Assembly (NCBI RefSeq): GCF_000005505.3
Contig: NC_016131.3
Coordinates: forward strand, 16,017,501-16,081,500
Direction of reading: 5' to 3'
From: Brachypodium distachyon
Lineage: Eukaryota > Streptophyta > Magnoliopsida > Poales > Poaceae
DNA: 64,000 bases
Positions within the stretch are counted from its first letter, which is position 1; every line of letters begins with the position of its first letter. This document shows, piece after piece, positions 21,410 through 32,828 of the stretch. The notes under the pieces are model-generated. The model was not told the DNA's origin. It worked only from the letters and a program-made list of their open reading frames with translations, and did not search any database. The position numbers and the translations under genes are program-made.

Positions 21410-23319
21410 ATGGCCAAGCTGTTGGCGGCCGTGTTGCTGGTCGCGCTGCTGGGATGCGTGGCGCAGCCTTGCCAAGCAGGGTATGGATATCCCAACCCGA
21501 TGCCGCCCACCCCGGGAAGACCGAGTCTTCCGCATCCTGCCCCGAAGCCCAGGAAACCTTCCCATCCACCGCCCGGTCCAAGGGCACCGAGGCCTCCGCC
21601 GCCTGTTCCAAGGACGCCGAGCTATCCTCCACCGCCCGCCCCAATAAGCACAGGCAGCCCACCGCCGCCCGCCCCCATAAGCACGCCAAGCCCACCGCCG
21701 CCCACACACAGTCCTCCGCCCCCCGCCCCGATAAGCACACCCAGCCCTCCGCCCCCCGCCCCGATAAGCATACCCAGGCCCCCTCCGCCCACACCTAGTC
21801 TTCCGCCTCCCACACCCAGCCCTCCGGCTCCCGTTCCGATAAGCACACCCAGCCCACCTCCGCCCACACCTAGCCCTCCGCCGCCCGCCCTAATAAGCAC
21901 ACCAAGCGCACCTCAGCCCACACCTAGCCCTCCACCTCCTGCCTCGATAAGCACATCCAGCCCACCTCCACCCACATCCAGGCCTCCGCCGCCCGCCCCG
22001 ATAAGCACACCAATCCCACCTCCGCCCACGCCTAGCCCTCTGCCTCCTGTCCCGGTAAGCACACCCAGCCCACCTCCGCCCACATCCACGCCTCCGCCGC
22101 CCGCCCCAATAAGCACACCAAGCCCACCTCCGCCCACGTCTAGCCCTCCGCCTCCCGCCTCGATAAGCACACCCAGCCCACCTCCACCCACACCAATCCC
22201 TCCTCCACCTGCCCCGATAAGCACACCCAGTCCACCGCCGCCCATACCTAGCCCTCCTCCGCCAACACCCAGCCCTCCGCCTCCTCCACCATCCACGCCT
22301 AGCCCCCCGCCGCCGACCCCGAGTCCACCGCCTCCGCAGGGACTCACCGTCGGCCACTACAACAATATATGTCTCCAAGCAGAAGCCATTGTCAGAAACA
22401 CTGTCAGCGCAGCTAGCGTCGGCACCATGGCTGGGCTCATCCGTCTCTTCTTCCACGACTGCTTCATCAGGGTAAGATTTCTCTTGCTAATGCATTTTCA
22501 TGCAAACAAATATCACCATTTAACGTGATTTACCGTTGATCGACGGTTGACCGTTACCTGCAGGGTTGCGATGCCTCCGTGCTGCTTGACCAGACCGATC
22601 CCAACAACCCGCCGGAGAAGCTCGGCGTCCCAAACCTGACCTTGCGAGGGTTCGAGGTGATCGACATGGCCAACGCCAAGATCCTGGAGGCGTGCGGCAA
22701 CGTCGTCTCATGCGCCGACATCCTGGCCTTCACGGGCCGCGATGCCACCTTCTTCCTCAGCGGCAGGAAGGTCGACTTCGACATGCCTGCCGGCCGCTTC
22801 GACGGGAACGTGTCCTTGGCCAGTGAGACGCTCCCAAACCTGCCGCCGCCATTCGCCACCGTGAATGACCTGAAGGCCAATTTCGCCTCCAAGGGGCTCA
22901 CCGCCGACGAGATGGTCACCCTCTCCGGCGCGCACACCGTCGGAGTCTCCCACTGCTCGTCCTTCTCCAGCCGCCTCACCAGCACTTCCGACATGGAACC
23001 CGGGCTCAAAAGCTCCCTCCAGAGTCAATGCAGTTCCAACACCGGCAGCGACAACACTGTCGCACAGGACTTGAGGACCCCCGACCAGCTGGACAACCAG
23101 TACTACAAGAACGTGCTCAACCGCCAGGTGCTCTTCGAGTCAGATGCCGCGCTCTTGAAGGCGACGGACACAAGCGCGGCTGTCCGCGCCAACGCCGGGG
23201 ACACGGGCCAGTGGGAGGAGAAGTTCAAGGCAGCAATGGTGAAGATGGGTGCCATCGAAGTCAAGAGCAGAGCCAACGGCGAGATCAGGAGGAACTGCCG
23301 CGTCGTTAACACAAGATAG
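21410..23319 (+). CDS. class III peroxidase with extensin-like proline-rich N-terminal domain (copy 2)
   Basis: Exons 21410-22471 and 22564-23319, phase-0 intron of 92 bp; 605 residues. Same plan as copy 1: signal peptide 1-23 (cleavage near CQA/GYGYP), Pro-rich repeats about 50-309, peroxidase 310-605 with Arg345 and His349 (RLFFHDCF) and proximal His478 (TLSGAHTVG). The peroxidase halves differ at only a few positions. The Pro-rich domain is 31 residues shorter and its repeat order differs, as expected from slippage in repeats. No inactivating change was seen, so both copies look functional. The protein should be secreted to the wall. The fused Pro-rich part distinguishes it from typical class III enzymes of about 320-350 residues. 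Confidence 0.93.
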
Positions 23320-23720
23320 ACGATCATCCATTGCAAGTTCACGACGGCTTGTGAATAAGCTCGCGCTCTCCCATGTGCTTGGAATTTGGATTAATTCCCG
23401 TTTGTATTTACCTCCAGCCCTCTTAGTGTTGCATTAGTTTTCTCGTTTGACCTAACATTTTGTACAACAACAATGTGAAGATCGATCATAGTGGCTCTTC
23501 AATTATTCAGATTTATACGTATGCTGTGCATGATTTATGTGTTATCACAAGCATTTACTAAGGTTACATTATACTAGTTTCTGGAGTTGTTAAAAAATTG
23601 TACGAAGTAATGAACATTTTTAGATGAGAATATTTTCTGGACCACGAGAACATCAAATTATTTTGATTACGGCGAAATGTTTATAGACTGCGACTCATGT
23701 ACATGTGACGGCCCACATAA

Positions 23721-24044
23721 CGTTAACTTACCAAATGGGCTGAAACTCGGGCCGGCCTAGTGCGAGATACTGGGCTGCTTCCACCGTGCGCCATGGACCG
23801 CATGGGCCGACCGAGTCAGAAAATCGCAAGAGCGCACGCACAACACACCTGGGCTTTACAGATCGACACAACAAGCGAGCAAAAAAAAAACACGCAAGCA
23901 AAGGTCCATTTGTTCGTTCTGTTTTGGCCGAAGTTCGCTGCAGATTATTGCTCCAGTACATCACAAAGTTCGCCCATGGGCCATGGTCCGGCAACAGCAG
24001 ATTGACACAAAAGATGCCAGACCACACACACACCACACAACACT
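23721..24044. other. spacer between peroxidase 2 and the peroxiredoxin
   Basis: No gene recognised. It holds the 3' untranslated region of the minus-strand peroxiredoxin near its right end and a CA-rich stretch at about 24024-24042. Confidence 0.6.
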
Positions 24045-24890
24045 TTACACCTTGGTGAAGCGGAGGTAACCCTTCTTGGAAGGCAGATCAGCGGTCTCGA
24101 ACCCCTGCGGGAACAGCTTCTTGGCCTCCTCGTCGGACACACTGGGCCCAATCACCACCTTCTCCCCGGGCTTCCAGTTGGCCGGGGTGGCCACTTTGCC
24201 CTTGTGCTGGGCCGCCGTGAGCAGCGAGTCCACGGCCCGGAGCACCTCGTCCATGTTCCGGCCCGTGCAGGACGGGTACAGGAAGCTGAGCTTGACCATC
24301 TTGTCCGGCCCAACAATGTGCAGCGTCCGGGACGGGAGCTTCCCCTGCGCGTCCTTCTCGTCCGGGTCCACCATGTTCAGCTGCTTGATCGCGTCCCGGT
24401 TCGGGTCCGCCATTATCGGGTAGCTCACCTTGCTCCCAGGCTAATAACAGAATTAATTAATCAACCTAATTATTTAGATTTATGTATGAATAAATAAATT
24501 GAATTTTCTGAAGAGAATTTATGTATGTATGTGTTTAATTTAATTTAACCTTGTAGGCCTCGATGTCCTTGGTCCACTCCTTGTGGGAGGCCACGTCGTC
24601 GCAGGAGATGCCCAGCAGCTTGACGCCACGCTTCTGGAACTCGCTGGCGTAGTGCGCCATGGCCGACAGCTCCGTCGTGCACACCGGGGTGAAATCCCCT
24701 GAATTTAGGCAGAAGATAATTAATTAGGACCAGAAATTAAATTAAGCATTTTATGAGTGTAATTTAACATACCGGGGTGGGAGAAGAGGATGACGTAGGA
24801 GTCGGCGACGTAGTCGTGGATGCAGATCCTGCCGCAGGTGGAGTCCAGCTCCAGGTTCGGCACCGTGTCGCCGATCGTCAGCCCCGGCAT
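24045..24890 (-). CDS. PER1: 1-Cys peroxiredoxin (PER1 type)
   Basis: Three exons on the minus strand: 24773-24890, 24550-24698 and 24045-24440, all with GT-AG introns, giving 220 residues, the usual family length. Residues 36-49 ([14 protein letters not shown]) hold the peroxidatic Cys46, and the C-terminal third ends [14 protein letters not shown] ([10 protein letters not shown]). The family reduces H2O2 and lipid hydroperoxides without a classical resolving cysteine. In cereals it is a seed (embryo and aleurone) and nuclear protein linked to dormancy and desiccation. Start: the ATG of MPGLTIGD matches the family; an in-frame ATG four codons upstream (24902) is possible but unusual. Odd: Cys19 and Cys23 stand where I would expect His and Arg in the cereal proteins. 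Confidence 0.94.
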
Positions 24891-24984
24891 GGTTGAAAAC
24901 ACTCTTAGCTAATGCCAGACCACTAGTTGCTTGCTCACTGTGTTTGTTGCTGGCGATGAAGGCGCAAAGGGGGAGAGGACTCTC

Positions 24985-24990
24985 TTTATA
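24985..24990 (-). promoter_or_regulatory. TATA box of the 1-Cys peroxiredoxin
   Basis: On the minus strand the sequence reads CTCTATAAAGAG, 95-100 bases upstream of the ATG at 24890. Confidence 0.7.
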
Positions 24991-25051
24991 GAGGCGAGAT
25001 GCGGCGAAGGGGAGCGAGGACAAGTGTCAGCGTGGGGTGTTGCATGGATGG

Positions 25052-25092
25052 CACGTGGTTGGGTTCGTGGCAGCGGCACGGGATGACGTGGC
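25052..25092 (-). promoter_or_regulatory. ABRE/G-box-like cluster upstream of the peroxiredoxin
   Basis: CACGTGG at 25052-25058 and ACGTGGC at 25086-25092 (plus-strand reading) both have the ACGT core of abscisic-acid response elements. They lie 160-200 bases upstream of the start codon. This fits the known ABA-responsive, seed-specific expression of the family; function here is inferred. Confidence 0.5.
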
Positions 25093-25224
25093 TGATGCGT
25101 TGGACCTGCCCACCGACGCCTGTGCGACCGACCGTATCGGAAGGAAAAAAAAGATAGGAGTTTGGTGACTGCCTGCTCGTGGGCTCGGATTGGTGTGTGG
25201 GCCGGTCTGTAGGATGGACCGTGC

Positions 25225-25231
25225 TGCATGC
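25225..25231 (-). promoter_or_regulatory. RY (CATGCA) seed motif upstream of the peroxiredoxin
   Basis: TGCATGC at 25225-25231 contains the RY core bound by B3-domain seed regulators. A further TGCATG occurs at about 25041. Placement with the ACGT elements suggests seed control, but the motif is short. Confidence 0.35.
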
Positions 25232-25412
25232 CGCGCTCGATCGGGCCAGTGAGCGTGTTGACGAGCTATGGGCCTATGATCTTTCCGTTTACATGGGCCT
25301 TTCCGTTTCTATGGTCCTTTCCGTTTGATTAAAGCAACTCGTGCTGGTCGGAATTAATGGGAAGACATGAAATGCCAATTGCATTTTCGTCGTTTTCGCG
25401 CCGTTTCTTGGG

Positions 25413-26335
25413 TTGGGTGTGTATTTCGGCCATGCCAAATTAGGCTCGGTATAATGCCACCATATAACCGTTGATCTTTCCAGAAAAGAAAACATCTGCT
25501 TTCAAATTTTTGAAACGTGGAGAAGCCCGGGAAAACTCACTTGAGAGCATACCATATCTGCACCTACTACTCTCCGACCAAGTTTATATACAAAAAACGT
25601 GAAAACAACCACATTCACATCCTAAATGTCATAACTCGATCATTTTCACATCCACGTGGCCCCAAACCATTAGCTGTATTTCCCTCCGTAAATTCAAATC
25701 TTACTAATCTGTTCTAACCAGCTAGCTTACAAATAGCCTTTCTCCCTGGCTGACAAAGCAATCGTCTTCTTCACCATAATCCATCGCCGTTGTGGAGAAG
25801 TTGCATACGCAGTAGATAATCCATCACCTGACGCGTCGGCGGCGGCGCCATCAACAGCGCGAAGTCCATACGGTATAATACATTTCTGCCTCTCTGGTTC
25901 TTTCCCTGCAAAAAAACAAACTCCTGGTTCCTCACCGTTGCATATGTTCAGGGTTTGCTTAACGCTCCAAATTAAAATGGGCACTGCATATATTCATTTT
26001 CTGAGTAGATCTGATACATATTGTTGGCATATGTCTCGTGAGGATTTTACTTTATCATGATGTTTCAGAGAATGTCGAGTTCAAGTGATATCTGTCAAAT
26101 CCTTCATCGTCTGTGAGACTAATTTAAGTCCAGTTATTTATTTTTCTTGGCGATGCATCATCTTGATGACACAACAAGGAAATAAAATTCCCCCATGCAT
26201 TATCTATATTTTTTCAGTTATTCGCATTTACTAATATGTTGGAATTGCAACATCACTGAAAATTTGTGTTGTTCAAGACATATATCTTATGAAAGCATAG
26301 CATGCATCTCGTTAATTCTAAGATTGAATTTCAAT
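25413..26335 (+). repeat. leader module, copy A (promoter, 5' leader and first-intron sequence)
   Basis: Starts at CCATGCCAAATTAGGCTCGG and includes AACCGTTGATCTTTCCAGAA, ATCCACGTGGCCCCAAA, the CATCAACAGCG leader and an AT-rich intron with TATTCATTTTCTGA and ATCATCTTGATGACACAACA blocks. The same order recurs at 30636, 40937 and, intron part only, at 34451. It precedes the DUF295 gene at 26896. A likely intron acceptor before that gene is CTTCTTCAG at about 26782. Confidence 0.8.
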
Positions 26336-26895
26336 CTTTTTTGGAGGTATATCATGATCTTCATGAGGTTTATTTTTGCGGGTTTTTTCTTCCAAATTTA
26401 GTTTCGCCATACACCTAGTGAGTTATCTATGATCCTACTGGATTGCACAGATCTCCACATTCATACAACCATCAAATCAACACTGATCACATATTCAGAT
26501 CAAATGTCTCACTACGTTCTGTTAATATATATATATCACTGTTTCTTATGAAATTTTGACAAGAATTTGGTCGTATAGACATCAAACAGTTTGTAGCATG
26601 ATATGGTCAAAATGTTATACAACATGATTATGGCTTAGCAAGTTTTTCATGTCTTGTTAGCAGTGCAACTCTTCATAAATATGCCAAAATATATGATTAT
26701 ATTTAATTGCACAAGTTCTATGATTTTGCAATTTGAATGTTCCTTTTGTCTTCATGCATGTTATTCTCCTATACTTCTTCAGGTGCTTACGTGCCCACAC
26801 CATCTTGAGAACCGATCGGATTTTCTCTCCTTCAAAAACCCAGTACGATATCGTGATCATCTTAAACCCTTTTGCACACTGCACACGGCTTTGCG

Positions 26896-28757
26896 ATGGC
26901 GAGATCAAACACCCACCGTCAATGTGATTTGGATAACCTCGAAGGACCTGCCATCGAGGCCATAACTTCGCATATGGACATCATCAGCACGGAGTACCTG
27001 GCTGCCTACTCAAAATTGATGTTCCGCGCCATCGCCACCAACAGGCAGCTCCCTTTTGAGTTACCCTGCTTGTTGATGCCTGATTTGGCCACATGGAAAG
27101 ATTACGACAACCAGGATGAATGGGTGGTGAATGTCGTGCCACTCGACATGCCTCCTTTCCGTGCCAACATGCCATTCTTGCATGATAAATTCTGGGTTGG
27201 TGGCAAAGGTGACTGGCTCGCCACTATCAACAAAGCCGGACATTGTTCGCTGGTGAACATCTACACTCGTCGAGTTATCGACCTTCCATCGATGGAGACA
27301 GCTAAGATTCACCGTAGAGGCCCTTCCGACATGTGCGAAATGTTTCAGATGGGCTGGACCCAGCTAAAATTGCAAAAGATTGTAGTGTGCCAAGTTCCTA
27401 CGGAAGCTGGTGCATACTCTGATTACAAACTCATTGCATTGTTCGACCACACAGTTGCCTACCTGAGAGGCAATGAGCATGGGTGGAGATCGCTCCGCAA
27501 CAGCTTTGTAGGAGTTCCACGGAATTCTGATGCCATAGAACACAATGGCATCATTTTCGTGGTTGAAGCAGATGATGGCTCTATACTCTGTTGGGATCGT
27601 GCCAATAACGGTAATCTTCAACTTCAGCGTTGTTACATTTATTTTAATTAATATGAAATTTCCCTCTGATGTGCATGAAAAACAAAGGAATATGACATCT
27701 CATACTGCAACATGGTAAGAGAGTGCTTGTTGGATATGATTAGGAATCATACTCACCGCATTGAAATCAATATCATATGTATAGCTGCTATAAGTAAGAT
27801 TTATAACTTTGTTATATGTCCTTAGAGATTTATACCATGACTGGAATTAAAAAACTGCATATGAATGAATGAATGAGCCCCGTAATTTGTTTTGCTACAC
27901 TTATAATACGAATGATAAGACCCTTGCTATGGATGTGAATACACCCACCCTGCCATGCATGGATAGAATACCATGCATGTGTATTAACATTGTCATTCTG
28001 AGTATGAATGGATGCACATTTCCTATCAATAAGTTTTGCTTCTATTTGAAATATGAATGTACCTTGCCCTGGACAGAATTAATACTGTGATAGCCAATGT
28101 AACCATTCTAAATATGAATGGGTGTACATTTCCTGTTCTTATGTTTTGATTTCATTTTTTTTTTGGAGTATACGTTTTGATTTCATTTTGAATATGAATG
28201 TGGCAGGTGACATTTGCCTCCCCTTCAAAATCCCACCACCCTTGGAGGAACAGCGGCCCGGATTATGGTTCCTCGCACGTTCCGCCAATGAACAACAATT
28301 GATGATCATTCGCACGTACGGCTCGCCGATTGGTGGTGAAGTAAACATCCCATACCTCTGTCGTACCGTATGCGAGTATGCTGGGTTTGGTTGTCACATC
28401 TTCAGGAGGGATACCAGCTCCATTCGGCCAGGCATTTCTACTTGGTCGAGAGTACACACCCTCAGCACACACTCTCTGTTCATCGGCATCAACTATCCAA
28501 TGAACCTCCATATTCGTGAACCTCAGGATCCTGACAACAACGTATTCCCCTTCATGAGGAGAAACTGTGTCTACACCTCATACCACGAGTTTCGGGTAGA
28601 TCGTCACTCTCCTGAAATCCGCCGCTTCAGCATGCAGCAAGAAGAGGGCCAGCTTGCGCCAGGCATCAGCCTGCCAGGTCCTGGTTGGTTCACCCGAAAG
28701 GCGGCTATGTGGTTCAAGCCCAGTCTGGACAATATACAAACATGGGCTCATATATAG
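26896..28757 (+). CDS. DUF295 (KIB1-4 beta-propeller) protein, F-box not recognisable
   Basis: Two coding exons, 26896-27610 and 28207-28757, split within a Gly codon by a GT-AG intron of 596 bp; 421 residues. Landmarks of the DUF295 family are RQLPFELPCLLMPDLATW (about 50-70), KGDWLATINKAGHCSLVN, then RRVIDLPS, KLIALFDHTVAYLRGNE and GIIFVVEADDGSILCWD. Exon 2 gives the C-terminal blades, including HSLFIGINYPMNL and the end NIQTWAHI. Many members begin with an F-box for SCF ubiquitin ligases. Here the first 45 residues show no clear F-box. The family is heavily expanded in grasses and mostly uncharacterised; substrate and partners unknown. A leader intron upstream of the ATG is likely. An intact-looking gene. 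Confidence 0.8.
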
Positions 28758-28867
28758 ACAGAAGGCGCATGGTGCCCGGCTATCTTTTGTAATTAATTAT
28801 AAGTAATTTTGCTTTGTGTTGGAATGTACCGATGTATGTAGCGATATTACCGAAACCCTAACACATT

Positions 28868-28962
28868 CGTGGGGGGATTGGAGAAGATTGGCAGGGATTT
28901 GACCTCAAATCCCAACAATCCCGGCCAATCCCCACCGGGATCTTCATAACCGAACGAAGCCT
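28868..28962. mobile_element. possible MITE fragment
   Basis: A GC-richer stretch with GGGGGGATTGGAGAAGATTGG at one side and CCGGCCAATCCCCACCGGGA followed by AACCGAACGAAGCC at the other. The latter resembles the 'GGCTTCGTTCGGTT' terminal motif of common grass MITEs read on the minus strand. No matching second end was found. Confidence 0.3.
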
Positions 28963-30140
28963 TAGGGGCCGGGAACAAATAATCTTTCACTTATGTATTC
29001 AATATATTAAATAAGAAAATAACAAGTGTATCCGTTCTTATCAACTCAATATCTTAAATAAGCAATCAAAAATTCTAATCGGATAAACTCAAAAGATAAA
29101 CAAACCCTATTAAGCATGTGTGTAAATAGTACACAAGATAAATAGTCCTAAACAGATTGGTTATACACATGCAATCCTTTTATAGAAACGAATCAAAGAT
29201 GTTTTCTCTTTGATTAGTGACCTCAACATCATCCCTGGCAAAATTGGGTGCCTGGTCCGAGCCTGAGATTTTCTTCTTCTTTACCTGTTCAGGTAAGCAC
29301 GTGATCAACCCGGCCGAGACACCAACGACCATACACAGCCGATCAAAGGACTCGCTCTTCATCGTTACACTATTTACTAACCTCACACACTCACACTAAC
29401 TACTAACATCGCAGCAACTGACTACTGAACAAAACAAAAGAAACACTGACACAATACCTCTTGCATGCAACGTTAGCACGTTAGTGCTGCAAGACACACA
29501 ACTAGCTAGGTAGAAGCCATGAGCTTAATACTTAGGCTTTGAGCTGAAGGTCTTTTACATTTCTCACTTCTAACAGCACCGGTGAGGTTGAGAGAGAACC
29601 CACCAGGAGCGGACAGCGAGGCGCAATGCGTATGTGGCGTGCTGGTAGATCAGACTGCAGCGACCATTTCAAGAAGTGTATATGAGGAGTTAAGAACAGC
29701 AGCGCGGCCGGATCGGACAAAAAACGCCTATGGATGTGGTGCTGTGAATGCTACCTAGTGGCAGCCGGTTCTTCCATGGAAATGGTGCTGGTTGTGGTTG
29801 GACAGGTTATAGGATAGGAGAAGTATGTCTTTTTTCTTCTCCTAACTTTTTGTCGCTTTGGGTTGTAATAACTAACTGAGATCTGATCGCTATATATCTG
29901 TGACTTCAAGAATATTAAGGTCGTGAGAATCGATTGATGCAGAGGAGCCGTGGTAATATGGTCTCCTTTTTGAAAGAAAAATAATAATAATTTTGATCAT
30001 TCATGAAGAAGAAGAACGAAAACAAAACAGAGAGGTCATGACATATTGATTGTCAAACAGATCATCATGTCGTGTTTAGTCGTATTGGCTTACCGTAACA
30101 CCCTATGTAATTCTTAACTTTGGCATTTCACCCCTAGCTC

Positions 30141-30535
30141 ATCAAATATTCCTAACGTCAAATCATGACCGTTAAATATTAGATGATTTAATGATCTAAA
30201 CAATTTGGATGATTTGAAATAACATGATGTCTTCCCTCGGGAACCATATTATGCTTTTACTATATACGTAGGCTATCAAATATATATCTCCTGGTAAATT
30301 AATTCTTGGCCCTTAAATATGAGACCTAATGGTCAAAATAATTCAGATGTTATGGATTAAAATATTGTTTCTTGCTTCGGGAACCCCTCTTTTGTGCTTT
30401 TAGTGTATAGATTATCAAATTACATATATCTCTCACCGTTAAACATGAGATGTATTGGTCTAATTAGTTCTGATGACATGGATTAACATGGTGTCTTGCC
30501 CTAGAAACTGTATTATGATTTTATTATAAAATAGG
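30141..30535. repeat. degenerate tandem repeat, three units of about 135 bp
   Basis: Units start at about 30141, 30275 and 30414 with ATCAAAT, and share GTTAAAT/CATGAGAT, a 'gAtGAcATGgaTTaAcATG' centre, TCTTgCcTCGGGAAcC and ATTATGCTTTTA. Each unit differs from the next by many substitutions. Confidence 0.65.
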
Positions 30536-30635
30536 GCAGAACTGATGATGCTCCGCCGTTGAATTGACGCGCATCCGCCTCACGTACCCTAGTGATGATC
30601 CCTTTATTTCATTCGTGGGGCCTTTTTTCAGGGGG

Positions 30636-31640
30636 TTGGGTGTGTTGACGACCATACCAAATTAGCCTCGGTATAATGCCCTCATGTATCCGTTGATCTT
30701 TCCAGAAAAAGAAAACATCTGCTTTCAAATTTTCGAAACATGGAGAGAAGGCCGGGAAAACTGACTTGAGAACATACCATATCTGCATCTACTGTTCTGT
30801 ATAAAAACGTGATCCAAAAATCACATCCACATTCTAAAATGACCATGTTCACATCCACGTGGCCCCAAACCATTAGCTGTAGCTCCATACGTAAATTCAA
30901 ATCTTACTATTTTGTTCTAACCAGCTAGCTTACAAATAGGCTTTCTCACCCTGGTTGACAAGCCATCATCTTCCCCATAATCCATCGCAGTTGTGAGAAG
31001 TTGTTCCATACGCAGTAGATAACCGGCGCGCTGGTGGTCACCTGACAACGTCGGCGGCGGCGCCATCAACAGCGAAGTCCATTGCAGCCACATATATACG
31101 GTATATAATACTCCCTTTCAGGTTCTTTCTTCCCTGCAAAATAAACTCCTGGTTCTTGACCGTTCCATGTACGCATCACAGGCAAAAACGTAGTCAGGCT
31201 TTCTTAATTTCTTAATGAGGTACCGTAGTCGCACTCACTGTTTTCGTATTGTATATTAACCCTGCCGTAGAACATGTTCAGGGTTGCTAAGCGCTCCAAA
31301 ATGGCACTGCATGCATATATTCATTTTCTGAATAGATCTGATATGCTGAATGGTTGGTGAGGATTTTTCCTTATCATGATGTTTGAGAATGTCAAGGTCA
31401 AGTCATATTTGTCAAATCCTTCATCGTTTATGAGACCAATTTATATTCAGATATTCTCTGTTTTTGTATGTATCATCTTGATGACACAACACGAAATAAA
31501 ATTCATCCATTGTTTATAAAAATAATTTTCCAGTTCTTCATTTTTACTTTTTTTGTGGGATTAACTCATCTCACCTGAAAATTGTGGTTCAAGATATAGT
31601 ATATCTGATGAAAGCATCTTAGGTATGAATTCTAAGATGA
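30636..31640 (+). repeat. leader module, copy B
   Basis: Aligns with copies A and C through the promoter part (GAACATACCATATCTGCATC, CATCCACGTGGCCCCAAACC), the leader with CGTCGGCGGCGGCGCCATCA, and the intron (TCATGATGTTTGAGAATGTC, CATCTTGATGACACAACA). It is followed by the coding sequence of a different family (31813), with a CAG acceptor directly before the ATG. Confidence 0.8.
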
Positions 31641-31812
31641 GCAGTAGCTCGTAGGACTTTGCATCACCAATAAAACTATATACGAAACTGTGAATAGTAT
31701 ATGTATAGCTCTCATTTAATCCCTTGAGCTAGCCATCTTAGTTATGAATTCTACCTTTCCAATTAATTTGTTTAGCTTTTGGGGCTAACCTAGTGTTGTG
31801 GTTTGGGTGACA

Positions 31813-32568
31813 GATGGCTGCTGCGTCTGTCACTTTGTTGGGCACTCTCATGGCGATGGGATCCGTGGCACTCCGGCACTTCTCATTCGCATGTTGCACT
31901 GCTTGGGTTTTAGTTGGATGCCGGAGTACTCGATTTTCTCCTATACTCGGGCCTTCGGATTGACCGACTATGTTTTCATGGTCCACATCCGACCCCAAGC
32001 CTTCCTCCCTAGCCAGTCCTTCGACGTCAAAGGCCGAGGTGGAACTTATGAGGAGGCCGTGCAGGTGGCTGCCTACAATGCCATATGTCACTTTCGATAC
32101 TACGACTATGAATTAGAAGGAACTCCATTCCGGTACATCGTGGCACAAGAGACCCCAACGGCTGAAATTTATTGGGAGGAGTTCTGCTTTGAGATGAATA
32201 GTGCCTTGGTCCAAACGGCATCGGCTTTGGTGTCGGTGCACAGACTTTTCAGGGCTGCTGCATATGACCGAGATGTGTACCACCACCGGCTGTGCCATGC
32301 ACTTGAGTTCATCGCGAAGCACATTGGAGCTCACCAGGAGCTCACTGGACTCTTGGAGGGACTTGGATATTTTCCTCGTGGTCATGGTGATGGGCGCCCA
32401 TTTCATCTCCATTTTCCACAGATTCCGGAACGCCGTTATATGTCTCGTCATCGTGACTTGATGGCTGTTCCGGGGACCCTTGTTGGTCTGCGTGCTCCGC
32501 GCCCAGGGGTGCCACCGCCTCGTTTTCGTGCACCCGACCTCTCCCTCCAAATGCTGGTGCTTACATGA
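31813..32568 (+). pseudogene. uncharacterised grass protein with dsRBM-like pattern, tandem copy 1 (frameshifted)
   Basis: The ATG right after GGTGACAG (probable acceptor) starts MAAASVTLLGT but loses one base at about 31850 relative to copy 2, shifting the frame. The body continues open in the other frame (31798-32568), with LLIRMLHCLGFSWMPEYSI, then FMVHIRPQAF and GRGGTYEEAVQVAAYNAICH. The order PEY..., G.GTxEEAxxxAAxxA recalls the double-stranded-RNA-binding fold, but I do not recognise a named family. Near 32540 a second one-base difference changes the C-terminal frame from RAPVPLPPN (copy 2) to RAPDLSLQM. Because the first shift lies close to the start, a product from the upstream ATG at 31798 cannot be excluded. 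Confidence 0.55.
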
Positions 32569-32828
32569 TCAACAAGCCATAGGAGTGGTTCATGCATAAT
32601 CCATGCCCAGCATGTGCTGGTTAGAAACTGATGCATGACTAGGAGAACCAAAGCTCCCCCTCTCAAGCATGCATGTAGTATTAGCACATAAGTTTGTATA
32701 ATTGTGGAGAGGTTCACATCGTGTGGTTTTTAATGAGTATGTTGGCCAGGGAACACCATGAGGAAATAGGCACTAAATACTTACATTTGGGAAGGGAATT
32801 ATACTGCACTGCCTAAACTTGAGATGTC

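Larger units (their letters stand above)
15983..23720. repeat. tandem segmental duplication carrying the two peroxidases
   Basis: Unit 1 is 15983-20910 and unit 2 is 20941-23720. They share upstream sequence, TATA box, gene, intron and 3' flank. The far 3' flanks also match: 20703-20910 (TTACTAAGGTTACA onwards) corresponds to 23556-23720. Unit 1 is longer because of an insertion of about 1.9 kb at 18788-20698. Confidence 0.88.
28758..30635. other. gene-free spacer after the DUF295 gene
   Basis: AT-rich, with no open frame I can support. It contains a possible MITE fragment (28868-28962) and a three-unit degenerate tandem repeat (30141-30535). Confidence 0.6.

Noticed and set aside
24204..24497. 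Plus-strand frames opposite the 1-Cys peroxiredoxin
   Set aside because: The minus strand gives a complete three-exon family member; the plus frames cross its intron border.
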